DNA from: Spirochaetaceae bacterium
Lineage (GTDB): Bacteria; Spirochaetota; Spirochaetia; Treponematales; Breznakiellaceae
NCBI GenBank assembly: GCA_031258335.1
Contig: JAIRMY010000193.1
Span: 1 to 5,439 of the forward strand
Reading direction: 5' to 3'
Length of the DNA: 5,439 nucleotides
Shown here piece after piece: positions 1 through 5,057 of this stretch. The translations under genes and the position numbers were made by a program. The notes under the pieces were generated by a model. It was not told the DNA's origin. It searched no databases and saw only the letters and a program-made list of their open reading frames with translations. Numbering within the stretch: position 1 is the stretch's first letter; every line of letters begins with the position of its first letter.

Positions 1-1
1 A

Positions 2-1117
2 TACAACGGCATCCCTATTCTTGCTCCTGACGCCGTTTTTACCAGTATTCCCGAATTTTCGGATTCGGCCTATATCATTTTGGCGCTGACCAAAGAAAAA
101 AGCGGGGTCATCGCAAGACTGAACAGTGAAGGTTTCACCGAAGGGAAAAATTTTATACAAAGAACGGATTTATGTCCGGTTTCACCATCCATAGAGATTT
201 CAGGTGTCTGCAATCTGCGGTGCCTTGCCTGCCCGCGTTCCGATACGATTCATCCGTTTGAAAACGGCGGATTTATGAGCCTTTCGGATTATGAAAAAAC
301 GGTTCGTAAACTTTTAAATGAAATACCGATGCTCCATGTTATAAATCTGTTTATTTGGAGCGATCCGCTGCTGCATCCGAATCTACCTGAAATTATTAAA
401 ATGAACGCTGATTTGGGCTTAGGCAGTTTTCTATCTACAAATCTAAACCTTCAAACGGAAAAATTAGAAAAAATAATACAGGCGAATCCTCCTTTTATGA
501 AAGTAACCTGCTCTGGATTTGGAAAAAAGAATTATGAATTTAATCAGGCTGGGGCAAGATGGGATGTTTTTTACAAAAATATGCATGAACTTTCCCGGTT
601 GATAAAGAAATATAGGGCAGGCACGGCCGTTGAAGTTTTCTTTCTGATAACCAAAGAAAATATTACAGAATATAAAGATGTAGTAAAATTGTCTCAGGAT
701 CTGGGTTTTAGGATAACAGCCGGCCTATCAATGATTTTTCCAAAATATGCCATGGATTTCTTGGAAAATATTCCGCTGCACAGCGGAGCGCAGAAAGCAA
801 AAGCCTTGATGCATAGAGAACTTGAAGAAATGCTGGCAGCCGCAAAAACAGAACACGAAAAGCCATGCCCAAGCAGAATCGGCTTTCCCAATATAAATTG
901 GGACTTATCAGTTCTGGTTTGCTGTAATTTTAACCAGGAAAGGCTTGCCCGGAATTTTTTTGATGTCAGTATAAATGATATTATAAAGTTAAAAGATAAT
1001 TCGCCGTTATGCCAAAAATGTATTTCATATTCATTGCATAGATACGCGAATGTGCAGTCAAATATTGGCTATGTCAAAAGGCTGCTGGAAAAAACCGGAC
1101 TGCCGTCATATATATAA
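2..1117 (+). CDS. Radical SAM protein with N-terminal Rossmann-like domain and C-terminal SPASM-like cysteines (5' end outside window)
   Basis: The frame is open from base 2, so this gene is cut by the left edge and 371 residues are visible. Residues 1-50 (YNGIPILAP..., then a hydrophobic strand AYIILAL and a helix ending GFTEGKNF) look like the second half of a Rossmann-like domain of the kind attached to glycan and nucleotide-sugar enzymes. The radical SAM core follows: the CxxxCxxC cluster motif is C70, C74 and C77 (bases 209-232), which binds the [4Fe-4S] that cleaves S-adenosylmethionine. The usual GEP motif appears as SDP (residues 120-122, in WSDPLLHP), a variant. Near the C-terminus C289, the pair C307/C308, and C337/C340 (CQKC) followed by SLHRY resemble a SPASM/twitch auxiliary cluster. 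The protein should be cytosolic and oxygen-sensitive. Substrate is unknown. It precedes the Fe-S aldo/keto reductase by 60 bases on the same strand, so the two probably act together. A TTG at 80 could be read as a start but would cut into the N-terminal domain. Confidence 0.88.
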   Translation, partial: YNGIPILAPDAVFTSIPEFSDSAYIILALTKEKSGVIARLNSEGFTEGKNFIQRTDLCPVSPSIEISGVCNLRCLACPRSDTIHPFENGGFMSLSDYEKTVRKLLNEIPMLHVINLFIWSDPLLHPNLPEIIKMNADLGLGSFLSTNLNLQTEKLEKIIQANPPFMKVTCSGFGKKNYEFNQAGARWDVFYKNMHELSRLIKKYRAGTAVEVFFLITKENITEYKDVVKLSQDLGFRITAGLSMIFPKYAMDFLENIPLHSGAQKAKALMHRELEEMLAAAKTEHEKPCPSRIGFPNINWDLSVLVCCNFNQERLARNFFDVSINDIIKLKDNSPLCQKCISYSLHRYANVQSNIGYVKRLLEKTGLPSYI

Positions 1118-1148
1118 CACGCGGGGTCTGGCATTTGTTGAAAACCCA

Positions 1149-1157
1149 TGTTATAAT
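1149..1157 (+). promoter_or_regulatory. Possible extended -10 promoter before the aldo/keto reductase gene
   Basis: TGTTATAAT matches the extended -10 consensus (TGnTATAAT) exactly. No -35 sits at 16-18 bases upstream, which extended -10 promoters can do without. Transcription would begin near 1163-1165, leaving only about 14 bases before the ATG at 1178. It lies in the 60-base gap between the two left genes, so it could give the reductase gene separate expression. A nine-base match in AT-rich DNA can arise by chance. Confidence 0.3.
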
Positions 1158-1177
1158 GGCGTCAGGCATCCGGAAAT

Positions 1178-2686
1178 ATGCAATACAGAAAATTCGGGAA
1201 AACAGGCATACAACTTTCAGCGTTGGGTTTGGGAACAAATCGTTTTAGGGCTGACACAAGCGCCGATATTGAAGCGGCGGCGGAACTCGTGCAAGACGCT
1301 GTGGAAAAAGGCGTAAACTATATTGATGTCGCGGATACATACTCAAAGGGCGCGGCATTCAGCATAGTAAAAGAAGCCCTAAAAGGCATACGGCAAGAAA
1401 TTCATGCAACGGTAAAAGTTTCGTATACAAAAATAAAAACCGCCGGCGATACATTACTTAGAACCCGGGAAATCCTGAAAAATTTGGGTTTAAGCCGCGC
1501 GTCTTTTTTCGTAGTCTGGTCAATAACAAGTTTTGAAGAGTATAAAAATATTATCAAAGAGGGGAGCCTTTACGACGGCGCATTGCGGGCAAAGAGAGAA
1601 GGTTTGATAGATCATATCTGTTTTTCGACTCACGCGCCGCCTGATGATATTGTTAAAATAATGGAAGACGGACGTTTTGAGGGAGTTACAATTTCTTATT
1701 CGGTATTAAACCAGCTTCAAATGCAGCCTGTGCTTAAACGCGCCGGAGAACTTGATATAGGCGTTGTAACAATGAATTCGTTGGGGGGCGGACTTATTCC
1801 GCAAAATAATGATTTTTTCTCTTTTGTAAAACAGGAAGGCGACAGTAATATTTGTGAAGCCGCCCTGCGTTATTCCTTCGCCCACCCGCAGATAACATGT
1901 ATGCTTTCCGGTATGGCTGAGCGGCGTGAGCTTGAAGAAAATATTGCGGCGTTTTTAAAACAGGAAAGTTTTGACGTTGCCGCAAAAAGAATCTTTACTG
2001 TTGATAAGCGTTTTTCAGAAATCGAGGGATTCTGTACGGGATGCCGGTACTGCGCCGGCTGTCCGCAGAATATTGACACAGGAACTATGATGCAGGCATA
2101 TAACGCAATTTATTTTACAAGTGATACACCGGCATATAAACGCACCGGAAGGCGGCTTTTAGAAAATATAAATATTTGCAAAAAATTAAAGCAAGATTTT
2201 GCTTTTGTTCCCCCGGATACCGTTAATTTGTGCGCTGACTGCGGCAACTGCGAAGAACAATGTACTCAGGCTATTCCTATCAGGAAACGATTGGATGAAC
2301 TGTACAAACGTTTTGATGAGAGCGGATTTAGCCGGCGGTATTATATGGAAAGACTGCGGGAAATATTTCATGGGAATTATGAAAAAATCGCGTTTTACCC
2401 GGGCGGCGGGTACACCGCACTGGTTTTGTCGTATCTTAAAGAGGCTTTTCCGGACTTGCGGTCTAAAGTATTTTTATTTGACAGCAATGAAAAACTTTTT
2501 GGGACATTGAACAACGGAATTGAAATACTGAATCCTGTAGAAATAGCGGAAATAAAACCTGATATTATCGTCATATCAAATTTTATTTATCAGGATGATA
2601 TTTATAACGCTATAAAACATTTTGAAAAAGACGGTATAAAAATTGTAAAGTTACACAAAGCGCAGGATGTGCCCTGGGTGTTTTGA
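1178..2686 (+). CDS. Aldo/keto reductase-like protein with two Fe-S cluster motifs and C-terminal Rossmann-like domain
   Basis: A 502-residue, three-part protein. Residues 1-265 are an aldo/keto reductase TIM barrel (MQYRKFGKTGIQLSALGLGT at the start; MNSLGGGLI and ITCMLSGMAERRELEENIAAF late), the NAD(P)H-dependent oxidoreductase fold. Asp50, Tyr55 and Lys80 sit at three of the four catalytic positions, but the fourth, normally His, appears to be Trp114 (FFVVWSI in place of the usual LLH). Residues 286-296 (CTGCRYCAGCP) and 352-362 (C352, C355, C358, C362) are two four-cysteine motifs as in the ferredoxin-like extension of Fe-S aldo/keto reductases (COG1453 type); the second has Thr instead of Pro after its last Cys. 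Residues about 402-495 (KIAFYPGGG..., LFDSN, NNGIEILNP, PDIIVISNF, GIKIVKLH) form a Rossmann-like domain, an addition to that family. The start is the first ATG in frame and gives the family N-terminus; the ribosome site is weak (CGGA or CAGG). Cytosolic redox enzyme, substrate unknown; likely co-expressed with the radical SAM gene upstream. Confidence 0.9.
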   Translation: MQYRKFGKTGIQLSALGLGTNRFRADTSADIEAAAELVQDAVEKGVNYIDVADTYSKGAAFSIVKEALKGIRQEIHATVKVSYTKIKTAGDTLLRTREILKNLGLSRASFFVVWSITSFEEYKNIIKEGSLYDGALRAKREGLIDHICFSTHAPPDDIVKIMEDGRFEGVTISYSVLNQLQMQPVLKRAGELDIGVVTMNSLGGGLIPQNNDFFSFVKQEGDSNICEAALRYSFAHPQITCMLSGMAERRELEENIAAFLKQESFDVAAKRIFTVDKRFSEIEGFCTGCRYCAGCPQNIDTGTMMQAYNAIYFTSDTPAYKRTGRRLLENINICKKLKQDFAFVPPDTVNLCADCGNCEEQCTQAIPIRKRLDELYKRFDESGFSRRYYMERLREIFHGNYEKIAFYPGGGYTALVLSYLKEAFPDLRSKVFLFDSNEKLFGTLNNGIEILNPVEIAEIKPDIIVISNFIYQDDIYNAIKHFEKDGIKIVKLHKAQDVPWVF

Positions 2687-2756
2687 CCGGTGTTGTATCG
2701 TATATACGAAGTTCCTAGGTATAAGCTCACTCATTAAAATATGTATAATATTTCAT

Positions 2757-2826
2757 ACGGTGTAAAAATTATGGATAATACCGGTATTGGTGAGCTGTCG
2801 TATGACAATTGTCATATTTTTACCGT
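2757..2826. repeat. Interrupted inverted repeat, ACGGT...AAAAAT...ATG against CATATTTTTACCGT
   Basis: The arm at 2757-2773 (ACGGTGTAAAAATTATG) is the reverse complement of 2813-2826 (CATATTTTTACCGT) apart from an inserted GT and one extra T, giving 14 matched base pairs across a 39-base spacer. The spacer holds the palindrome at 2777-2788 and most of the one at 2801-2816. It crosses the AGCTCAC/GTGAGCT pair (2724-2730, 2790-2796), so both cannot form in one simple fold. It could be a terminator structure, a switch, or chance in AT-rich DNA. Confidence 0.4.
2801..2816. promoter_or_regulatory. Perfect 16-bp palindrome TATGACAATTGTCATA, candidate operator or weak terminator stem
   Basis: All 16 bases are self-complementary, a typical shape for the site of a dimeric helix-turn-helix regulator (MarR-like sites often have such ACAATTGT cores). 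It lies 16 bases upstream of a -35-like hexamer at 2833, a position suited to an activator or repressor. It is also followed directly by TTTTT (2817-2821), so as RNA it would be a 6-bp AT-rich stem with an AATT loop and a U-run, a poor but possible intrinsic terminator for the reductase transcript. Confidence 0.45.
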
Positions 2827-2832
2827 TTTTGT

Positions 2833-2861
2833 TTGATTGTCTTTGCAGCCTCCGTTAGAAT
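2833..2861 (+). promoter_or_regulatory. Sigma-70-like promoter candidate
   Basis: TTGATT (2833-2838, four of six matches to TTGACA) and TAGAAT (2856-2861, five of six matches to TATAAT) are separated by exactly 17 bases, the preferred spacing. Transcription would start near 2868 and give a leader of about 230 bases running through the GC-rich hairpin region before the membrane protein gene at 3101. The palindrome at 2801-2816 lies just upstream. This is the better of the two -35/-10 pairs in the region by -10 context, but is untested. Confidence 0.45.
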
Positions 2862-2873
2862 GGTTTACATCGA

Positions 2874-2962
2874 AATAGTGAATAGTGAGCCGCCGCTAGG
2901 CGGCCGGCGACTCTGCCGGGGGAGCGGACTGGGCGGCGGCAATGAGGACTGAGAAATGAGGA
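2874..2962. repeat. Short direct repeats flanking a GC-rich core
   Basis: AATAGTG occurs twice in tandem at 2874-2880 and 2881-2887, and AATGAGGA occurs at 2941-2948 and 2955-2962, followed by GAATGAATAG. These simple A/G-rich motifs border the GC-rich hairpin core at 2889-2940. The pattern looks like one copy of a dispersed intergenic repeat, but only one copy is in the window, so this cannot be shown here. Confidence 0.35.
2889..2940. repeat. GC-rich segment with alternative hairpins
   Basis: GCCGCC (2889-2894) pairs locally with GGCGGC (2899-2904) around a GCTA loop. CCGGC (2904-2908) pairs with GCCGG (2915-2919). The same left arm extended to GCCGCCGC (2889-2896) also pairs perfectly with GCGGCGGC (2933-2940), enclosing the second hairpin. 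The local and long-range pairings exclude each other. No T-run follows, so this is not an ordinary intrinsic terminator. It could be a folded leader RNA or the stem of a small repeat element. Confidence 0.4.
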
Positions 2963-2996
2963 ATGAATAGCGAGTTTTGTAAGAGGGCGGGTGCGG

Positions 2997-3015
2997 AGCG
3001 GGTTTAAAACCCGCT
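2997..3015. repeat. 9-bp inverted repeat AGCGGGTTT-A-AAACCCGCT overlapping a -35 box
   Basis: The arms at 2997-3005 and 3007-3015 are perfect reverse complements around a single central A. As RNA only the five or six outer pairs could form, with a TTTAAAA loop. As DNA it is a near-perfect palindrome and it covers the putative -35 hexamer at 3003-3008, so a protein bound here would block that promoter. Confidence 0.45.
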
Positions 3016-3031
3016 GGCGGGTATGTATAAT
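3003..3031 (+). promoter_or_regulatory. Promoter candidate for the membrane protein-comM operon
   Basis: TTTAAA (3003-3008, four of six matches) and a perfect TATAAT (3026-3031) are spaced by 17 bases. Transcription would begin near 3038, about 60 bases before the ATG at 3101. This is the closest promoter-like pair to the right-hand genes, and its -35 lies inside the inverted repeat at 2997-3015. Confidence 0.5.
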
Positions 3032-3060
3032 AGAGTTGCCGAAAGTACCACTAGAGGACG

Positions 3061-3087
3061 ATGGGCAATGCTTTAAGTTGGAGGTAA
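3061..3087 (+). CDS. Possible 8-codon leader peptide (MGNALSWR)
   Basis: ATG at 3061 is preceded by AGAGG (3053-3057), at a short spacing of 3 bases, and opens eight codons ending in TAA at 3085-3087. The stop overlaps the GGAGGT ribosome site of the next gene. Translation here could affect loading at the next start. Such a short frame is easily produced by chance and no family is recognised. Confidence 0.15.
   Translation: MGNALSWR
3080..3085 (+). promoter_or_regulatory. Ribosome binding site GGAGGT with unusually long spacing
   Basis: GGAGGT is a strong Shine-Dalgarno sequence, but 15 bases separate it from the ATG at 3101 against the usual 5-9. No ATG, GTG or TTG lies in frame between them, so either translation is weak or a rare start such as ATC at 3092-3094 is used. 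Confidence 0.5.
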
Positions 3088-3100
3088 AATAATCAACGTA

Positions 3101-3409
3101 ATGGATACGGGGACGCTTGTCTTGATAAGTTCGCGCTTGTTTTTTTCGGCGGCGGCAGCGGTGTGCGCGATTATAATCTGGTCGAAGACACGCGATGCTC
3201 CGTGGATGCTGATAGTTCTGGGCGCCGTATCATCGTATGCGGAAACCATTTATTCGATTCTGGAAATGTTTGGCTTAATGGAGACCCTAATCCCTAAGAT
3301 AGATTCTGTGCCGGTTGCGACTATAGTGGTTAAATGTCTGCCCTCCGCGTTTTTCATCGCGGCGTTTTGCGTGTTCCTTGCAAGAAGGAACCTAAAGCCG
3401 TTTGTCTAG
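3101..3409 (+). CDS. Small three-helix inner-membrane protein, function unknown
   Basis: A 102-residue, strongly hydrophobic protein that I do not recognise. Three membrane segments are visible at about residues 5-27, 33-57 and 70-93. Positive residues after the first (K29, R31) and after the third (R95, R96, K99) predict an outside N-terminus and a cytoplasmic C-terminus by the positive-inside rule. E48, E55 and E61 lie in or beside the second helix, polar positions worth noting. There is no signal peptide, lipobox or enzyme motif. Support for a real gene comes from the regular helix pattern, a GGAGGT ribosome site (though 15 bases away), a promoter candidate about 70 bases upstream, and its stop codon lying 8 bases before the comM start, with the comM ribosome site overlapping that stop. 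The last point suggests translational coupling. A role in DNA uptake with ComM is tempting but unsupported. Confidence 0.72.
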   Translation: MDTGTLVLISSRLFFSAAAAVCAIIIWSKTRDAPWMLIVLGAVSSYAETIYSILEMFGLMETLIPKIDSVPVATIVVKCLPSAFFIAAFCVFLARRNLKPFV

Positions 3410-3414
3410 GGGCG
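3408..3414 (+). promoter_or_regulatory. Ribosome binding site that fixes the comM start
   Basis: AGGGGCG overlaps the TAG stop of the membrane protein gene (3407-3409) and lies about 4-5 bases before ATG 3418. This favours 3418 over the ATG at 3334, which is 84 bases further upstream inside the previous gene, and over the ATG at 3427. Confidence 0.6.
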
Positions 3415-3417
3415 GTC

Positions 3418-5016
3418 ATGTTTATTATGACGTATAATCCTTTCGGGTACGAGGGGATTGTGATAAGGGTAGAAGCCGACATCAGGCGGGGTATTCCGGG
3501 TATAGACATCAGCGGGCTTGCCGCGGGCGCGGTACGCGAGGCGCGTGAACGAGTGCGGGCAGCCTTCCGCAACTCGGGGTTCGTGTTTCCAAACGACAGG
3601 ATACTTATCAACCTCGCGCCTGCCGGGGTGAGGAAGGAGGGCGCGGCGCTGGATTTGGCGATAGCCCTCGCCGTGATGACGGCGGCCGGCGAACTCCCGC
3701 CCGCCCTGGACACTATGGTTCTGGGAGAGCTTGAGCTTTCCGGCAGGGTGCGTCCGGTGCGGGGGACGCTGGCCGCGGCCATAGCCGGGCGCGAGGCGGG
3801 TATCAGGAACTTCATCACGCCCTCGGCCAACGCCGCCGAAGCCGCGATACTAGCCGGCTGTAACGTCGCCGGGGTAGAGACGCTTCTGGACGCGGTGAAG
3901 GCGGTACGCTTTCTCCGTGAAAACGGACGGCTGCCTAGGTACGCCGCGCGTGGTGGGGGCTCGCCTGCCGTAAGCGATAGGGTACTTGAACCGGCTGAAT
4001 TCGGAGATGTCCGCGGGCAGGCACGGTACAAGCGCGCGCTTGAAATAGCCGCCGCCGGAGGGCATAACCTGCTGGTCTTTGGTCCGCCCGGTTCAGGTAA
4101 GACCATGCTGGCGCGGCGACTGCCGGCTATAACGCCGCCTCTGACGGAGGAAGAGGCGATAACGGTAACCCGGCTTCACAGCCTTGCCGGGTTTGCGGTA
4201 AACGGTCTGATAGAGAGGCCGCCGTTTAGAGCGCCGCACCACTCGGCAAGCGCGGAAGGGATTCTAGGCGGCGGGCATTCCGTGCGTCCGGGAGAAATCA
4301 GCCTTGCCCATTTCGGCGCATTGTTCCTTGATGAAGCCCCTGAATTCAAGGTGAACGTGCTACAATCGCTCAGGGAGCCGCTGGAAGACAGGGTCATAAC
4401 GATTTCACGGGCGGAAAATTCCGTCCGTCTGCCGGCGGATTTTCAACTGTTGATGGCTGCAAACCCCTGTCCCTGCGGCAGATTGGGGATAAGACCGGCA
4501 GCCTCATCCGGCGGCGAGTCCGGCGAAGCGGGCGGGGCCGTCTACACCACCGCTGAGACCGGATGTTACTGTTCGGGAGATGAGATAGCCCGCTATTGGC
4601 GTAAATTCGGCGGTGCCCTGCTTGACCGTATGGAACTGCGCGTTCCTGTAAACACGCCGGGCATTGCCGAGTTGAGCCACGCGCCGGAGGAGTCAGGGGA
4701 AGTGGTAGCCGCCCGTGTAAAACGGGCGGTCGAGATACAGAGAAAACGCTTTTCCGGCATGAATTTCAGGCGTAACTCCGGCATGGACACCGCCGCCATA
4801 GATAGATTCTGCCCACTTGGCGGTGCGGCATTGCAGGCCTTTACCAGAGCCGTAGAAAAATTCAGCGTTTCGGGCCGCGCCTATCACGGCATACTCCGTG
4901 TCGCTCGTACCATAGCGGATTTGGAAGCGGCGGATACCATAGGCGTTGAGCACGTAATGGAAGCCGTTCAACACCGTAGACAGGGAGACGACCCGTACGA
5001 TGTGTTTTCCGTGTAG
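3418..5016 (+). CDS. comM: ComM/YifB family AAA+ ATPase (Mg chelatase-like branch-migration helicase)
   Basis: A 532-residue protein of normal family length. Residues 1-165 are the N-terminal ChlI/Lon-like domain (VEADIRRGIPGIDISGL, VLGELELSGRVRPV). Residues about 195-410 are the AAA+ core: Walker A GPPGSGKT at 222-229 (Lys228), RAPHHSASAEGILGGG at 271-286, Walker B LFLDEAPEF with Asp305 and Glu306, sensor-1 Asn349, and LLDR with the likely arginine finger Arg404. Residues about 430-520 are the C-terminal domain with ILRVARTIADLE (sensor-2 region, Arg494/Arg497). C351, C353, C383 and C385 match the family's CPCG...CxC metal-like motif, but the loop between them is about 28 residues, longer than the roughly 10 I expect, and rich in Gly, Ala, Ser and Glu. 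In Vibrio cholerae ComM is a hexameric helicase that drives branch migration during natural transformation; spirochaetes keep the gene although competence is not established in most of them. Start 3418 gives the family N-terminus; the ATG at 3334 would add 28 unrelated residues. Confidence 0.95.
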   Translation: MFIMTYNPFGYEGIVIRVEADIRRGIPGIDISGLAAGAVREARERVRAAFRNSGFVFPNDRILINLAPAGVRKEGAALDLAIALAVMTAAGELPPALDTMVLGELELSGRVRPVRGTLAAAIAGREAGIRNFITPSANAAEAAILAGCNVAGVETLLDAVKAVRFLRENGRLPRYAARGGGSPAVSDRVLEPAEFGDVRGQARYKRALEIAAAGGHNLLVFGPPGSGKTMLARRLPAITPPLTEEEAITVTRLHSLAGFAVNGLIERPPFRAPHHSASAEGILGGGHSVRPGEISLAHFGALFLDEAPEFKVNVLQSLREPLEDRVITISRAENSVRLPADFQLLMAANPCPCGRLGIRPAASSGGESGEAGGAVYTTAETGCYCSGDEIARYWRKFGGALLDRMELRVPVNTPGIAELSHAPEESGEVVAARVKRAVEIQRKRFSGMNFRRNSGMDTAAIDRFCPLGGAALQAFTRAVEKFSVSGRAYHGILRVARTIADLEAADTIGVEHVMEAVQHRRQGDDPYDVFSV

Positions 5017-5029
5017 CCCCAGCCAGCGC

Positions 5030-5052
5030 CCGGAATTTGATGGAAAATCCGG
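5030..5052 (+). other. Hairpin in the comM-FMN protein gap
   Basis: CCGGA-A-TTT (5030-5038) pairs with AAATCCGG (5045-5052), giving 8 base pairs with one bulged A and a GATGGA loop. Only CTTTC follows, not a T-run, so termination would be weak. It ends 5 bases before the GAGGAGG ribosome site of the next gene and may act as an attenuator, a processing site or a stabilising 5' structure. Confidence 0.4.
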
Positions 5053-5057
5053 CTTTC

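Larger units (their letters stand above)
2687..3100. other. Intergenic region of 414 bases: AT-rich palindromic half, then GC-rich repeat-like half
   Basis: No convincing protein or tRNA gene is visible on either strand. Bases 2687 to about 2870 are AT-rich and hold perfect palindromes at 2698-2709 (TCGTATATACGA), 2777-2788 (AATACCGGTATT) and 2801-2816. A 7-bp inverted repeat AGCTCAC/GTGAGCT (2724-2730, 2790-2796) flanks the middle one. Bases about 2885-3025 are GC-rich with hairpins and short direct repeats. Two promoter-like pairs point towards the genes on the right. The region probably ends the left transcript and starts the right one. Confidence 0.7.

Noticed and set aside
80..1117. TTG at 80 as the start of the radical SAM gene
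   Set aside because: The frame stays open to the window edge and the 26 upstream codons encode a recognisable part of the Rossmann-like domain.
1135..1157. TTGTTG or TTGAAA as a -35 for the TATAAT at 1152
   Set aside because: The spacers would be 11 and 8 bases, far below the usable 16-18; only the extended -10 reading is plausible.
1050..1316. 88-codon plus-strand frame bridging the two left genes
   Set aside because: It overlaps the end of one real gene and the start of another in a different frame and has no domain signature.
2684..2737. TGA of the reductase read through as selenocysteine (16 more codons to TAA)
   Set aside because: The protein is complete at VPWVF, the extra residues resemble nothing, and no convincing selenocysteine hairpin was seen directly after the TGA.
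2741..2749. TATAAT at 2744-2749 as a promoter
   Set aside because: No -35-like hexamer lies at the right distance (ATAAGC at 2721-2726), the TG is not at the extended -10 spacing, and the area is AT-rich.
2885..2945. tRNA or other standard RNA gene in the GC-rich intergenic block
   Set aside because: No T-loop (GTTCGA-like) or acceptor stem pattern could be found.
2870..2970. CRISPR array
   Set aside because: Repeats are only 7-8 bases long, adjacent or 6 bases apart, with no regular spacers.
3334..3417. 28-residue N-terminal extension of ComM from ATG 3334
   Set aside because: It overlaps the membrane protein gene, does not resemble the family N-terminus, and ATG 3418 has its own ribosome site.
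3354..4106. Long 250-codon frame on the minus strand opposite comM
   Set aside because: It is a shadow of a GC-rich coding sequence: rich in Ala, Ser, Arg and Pro, with no family features, and it lies opposite a clear conserved gene.
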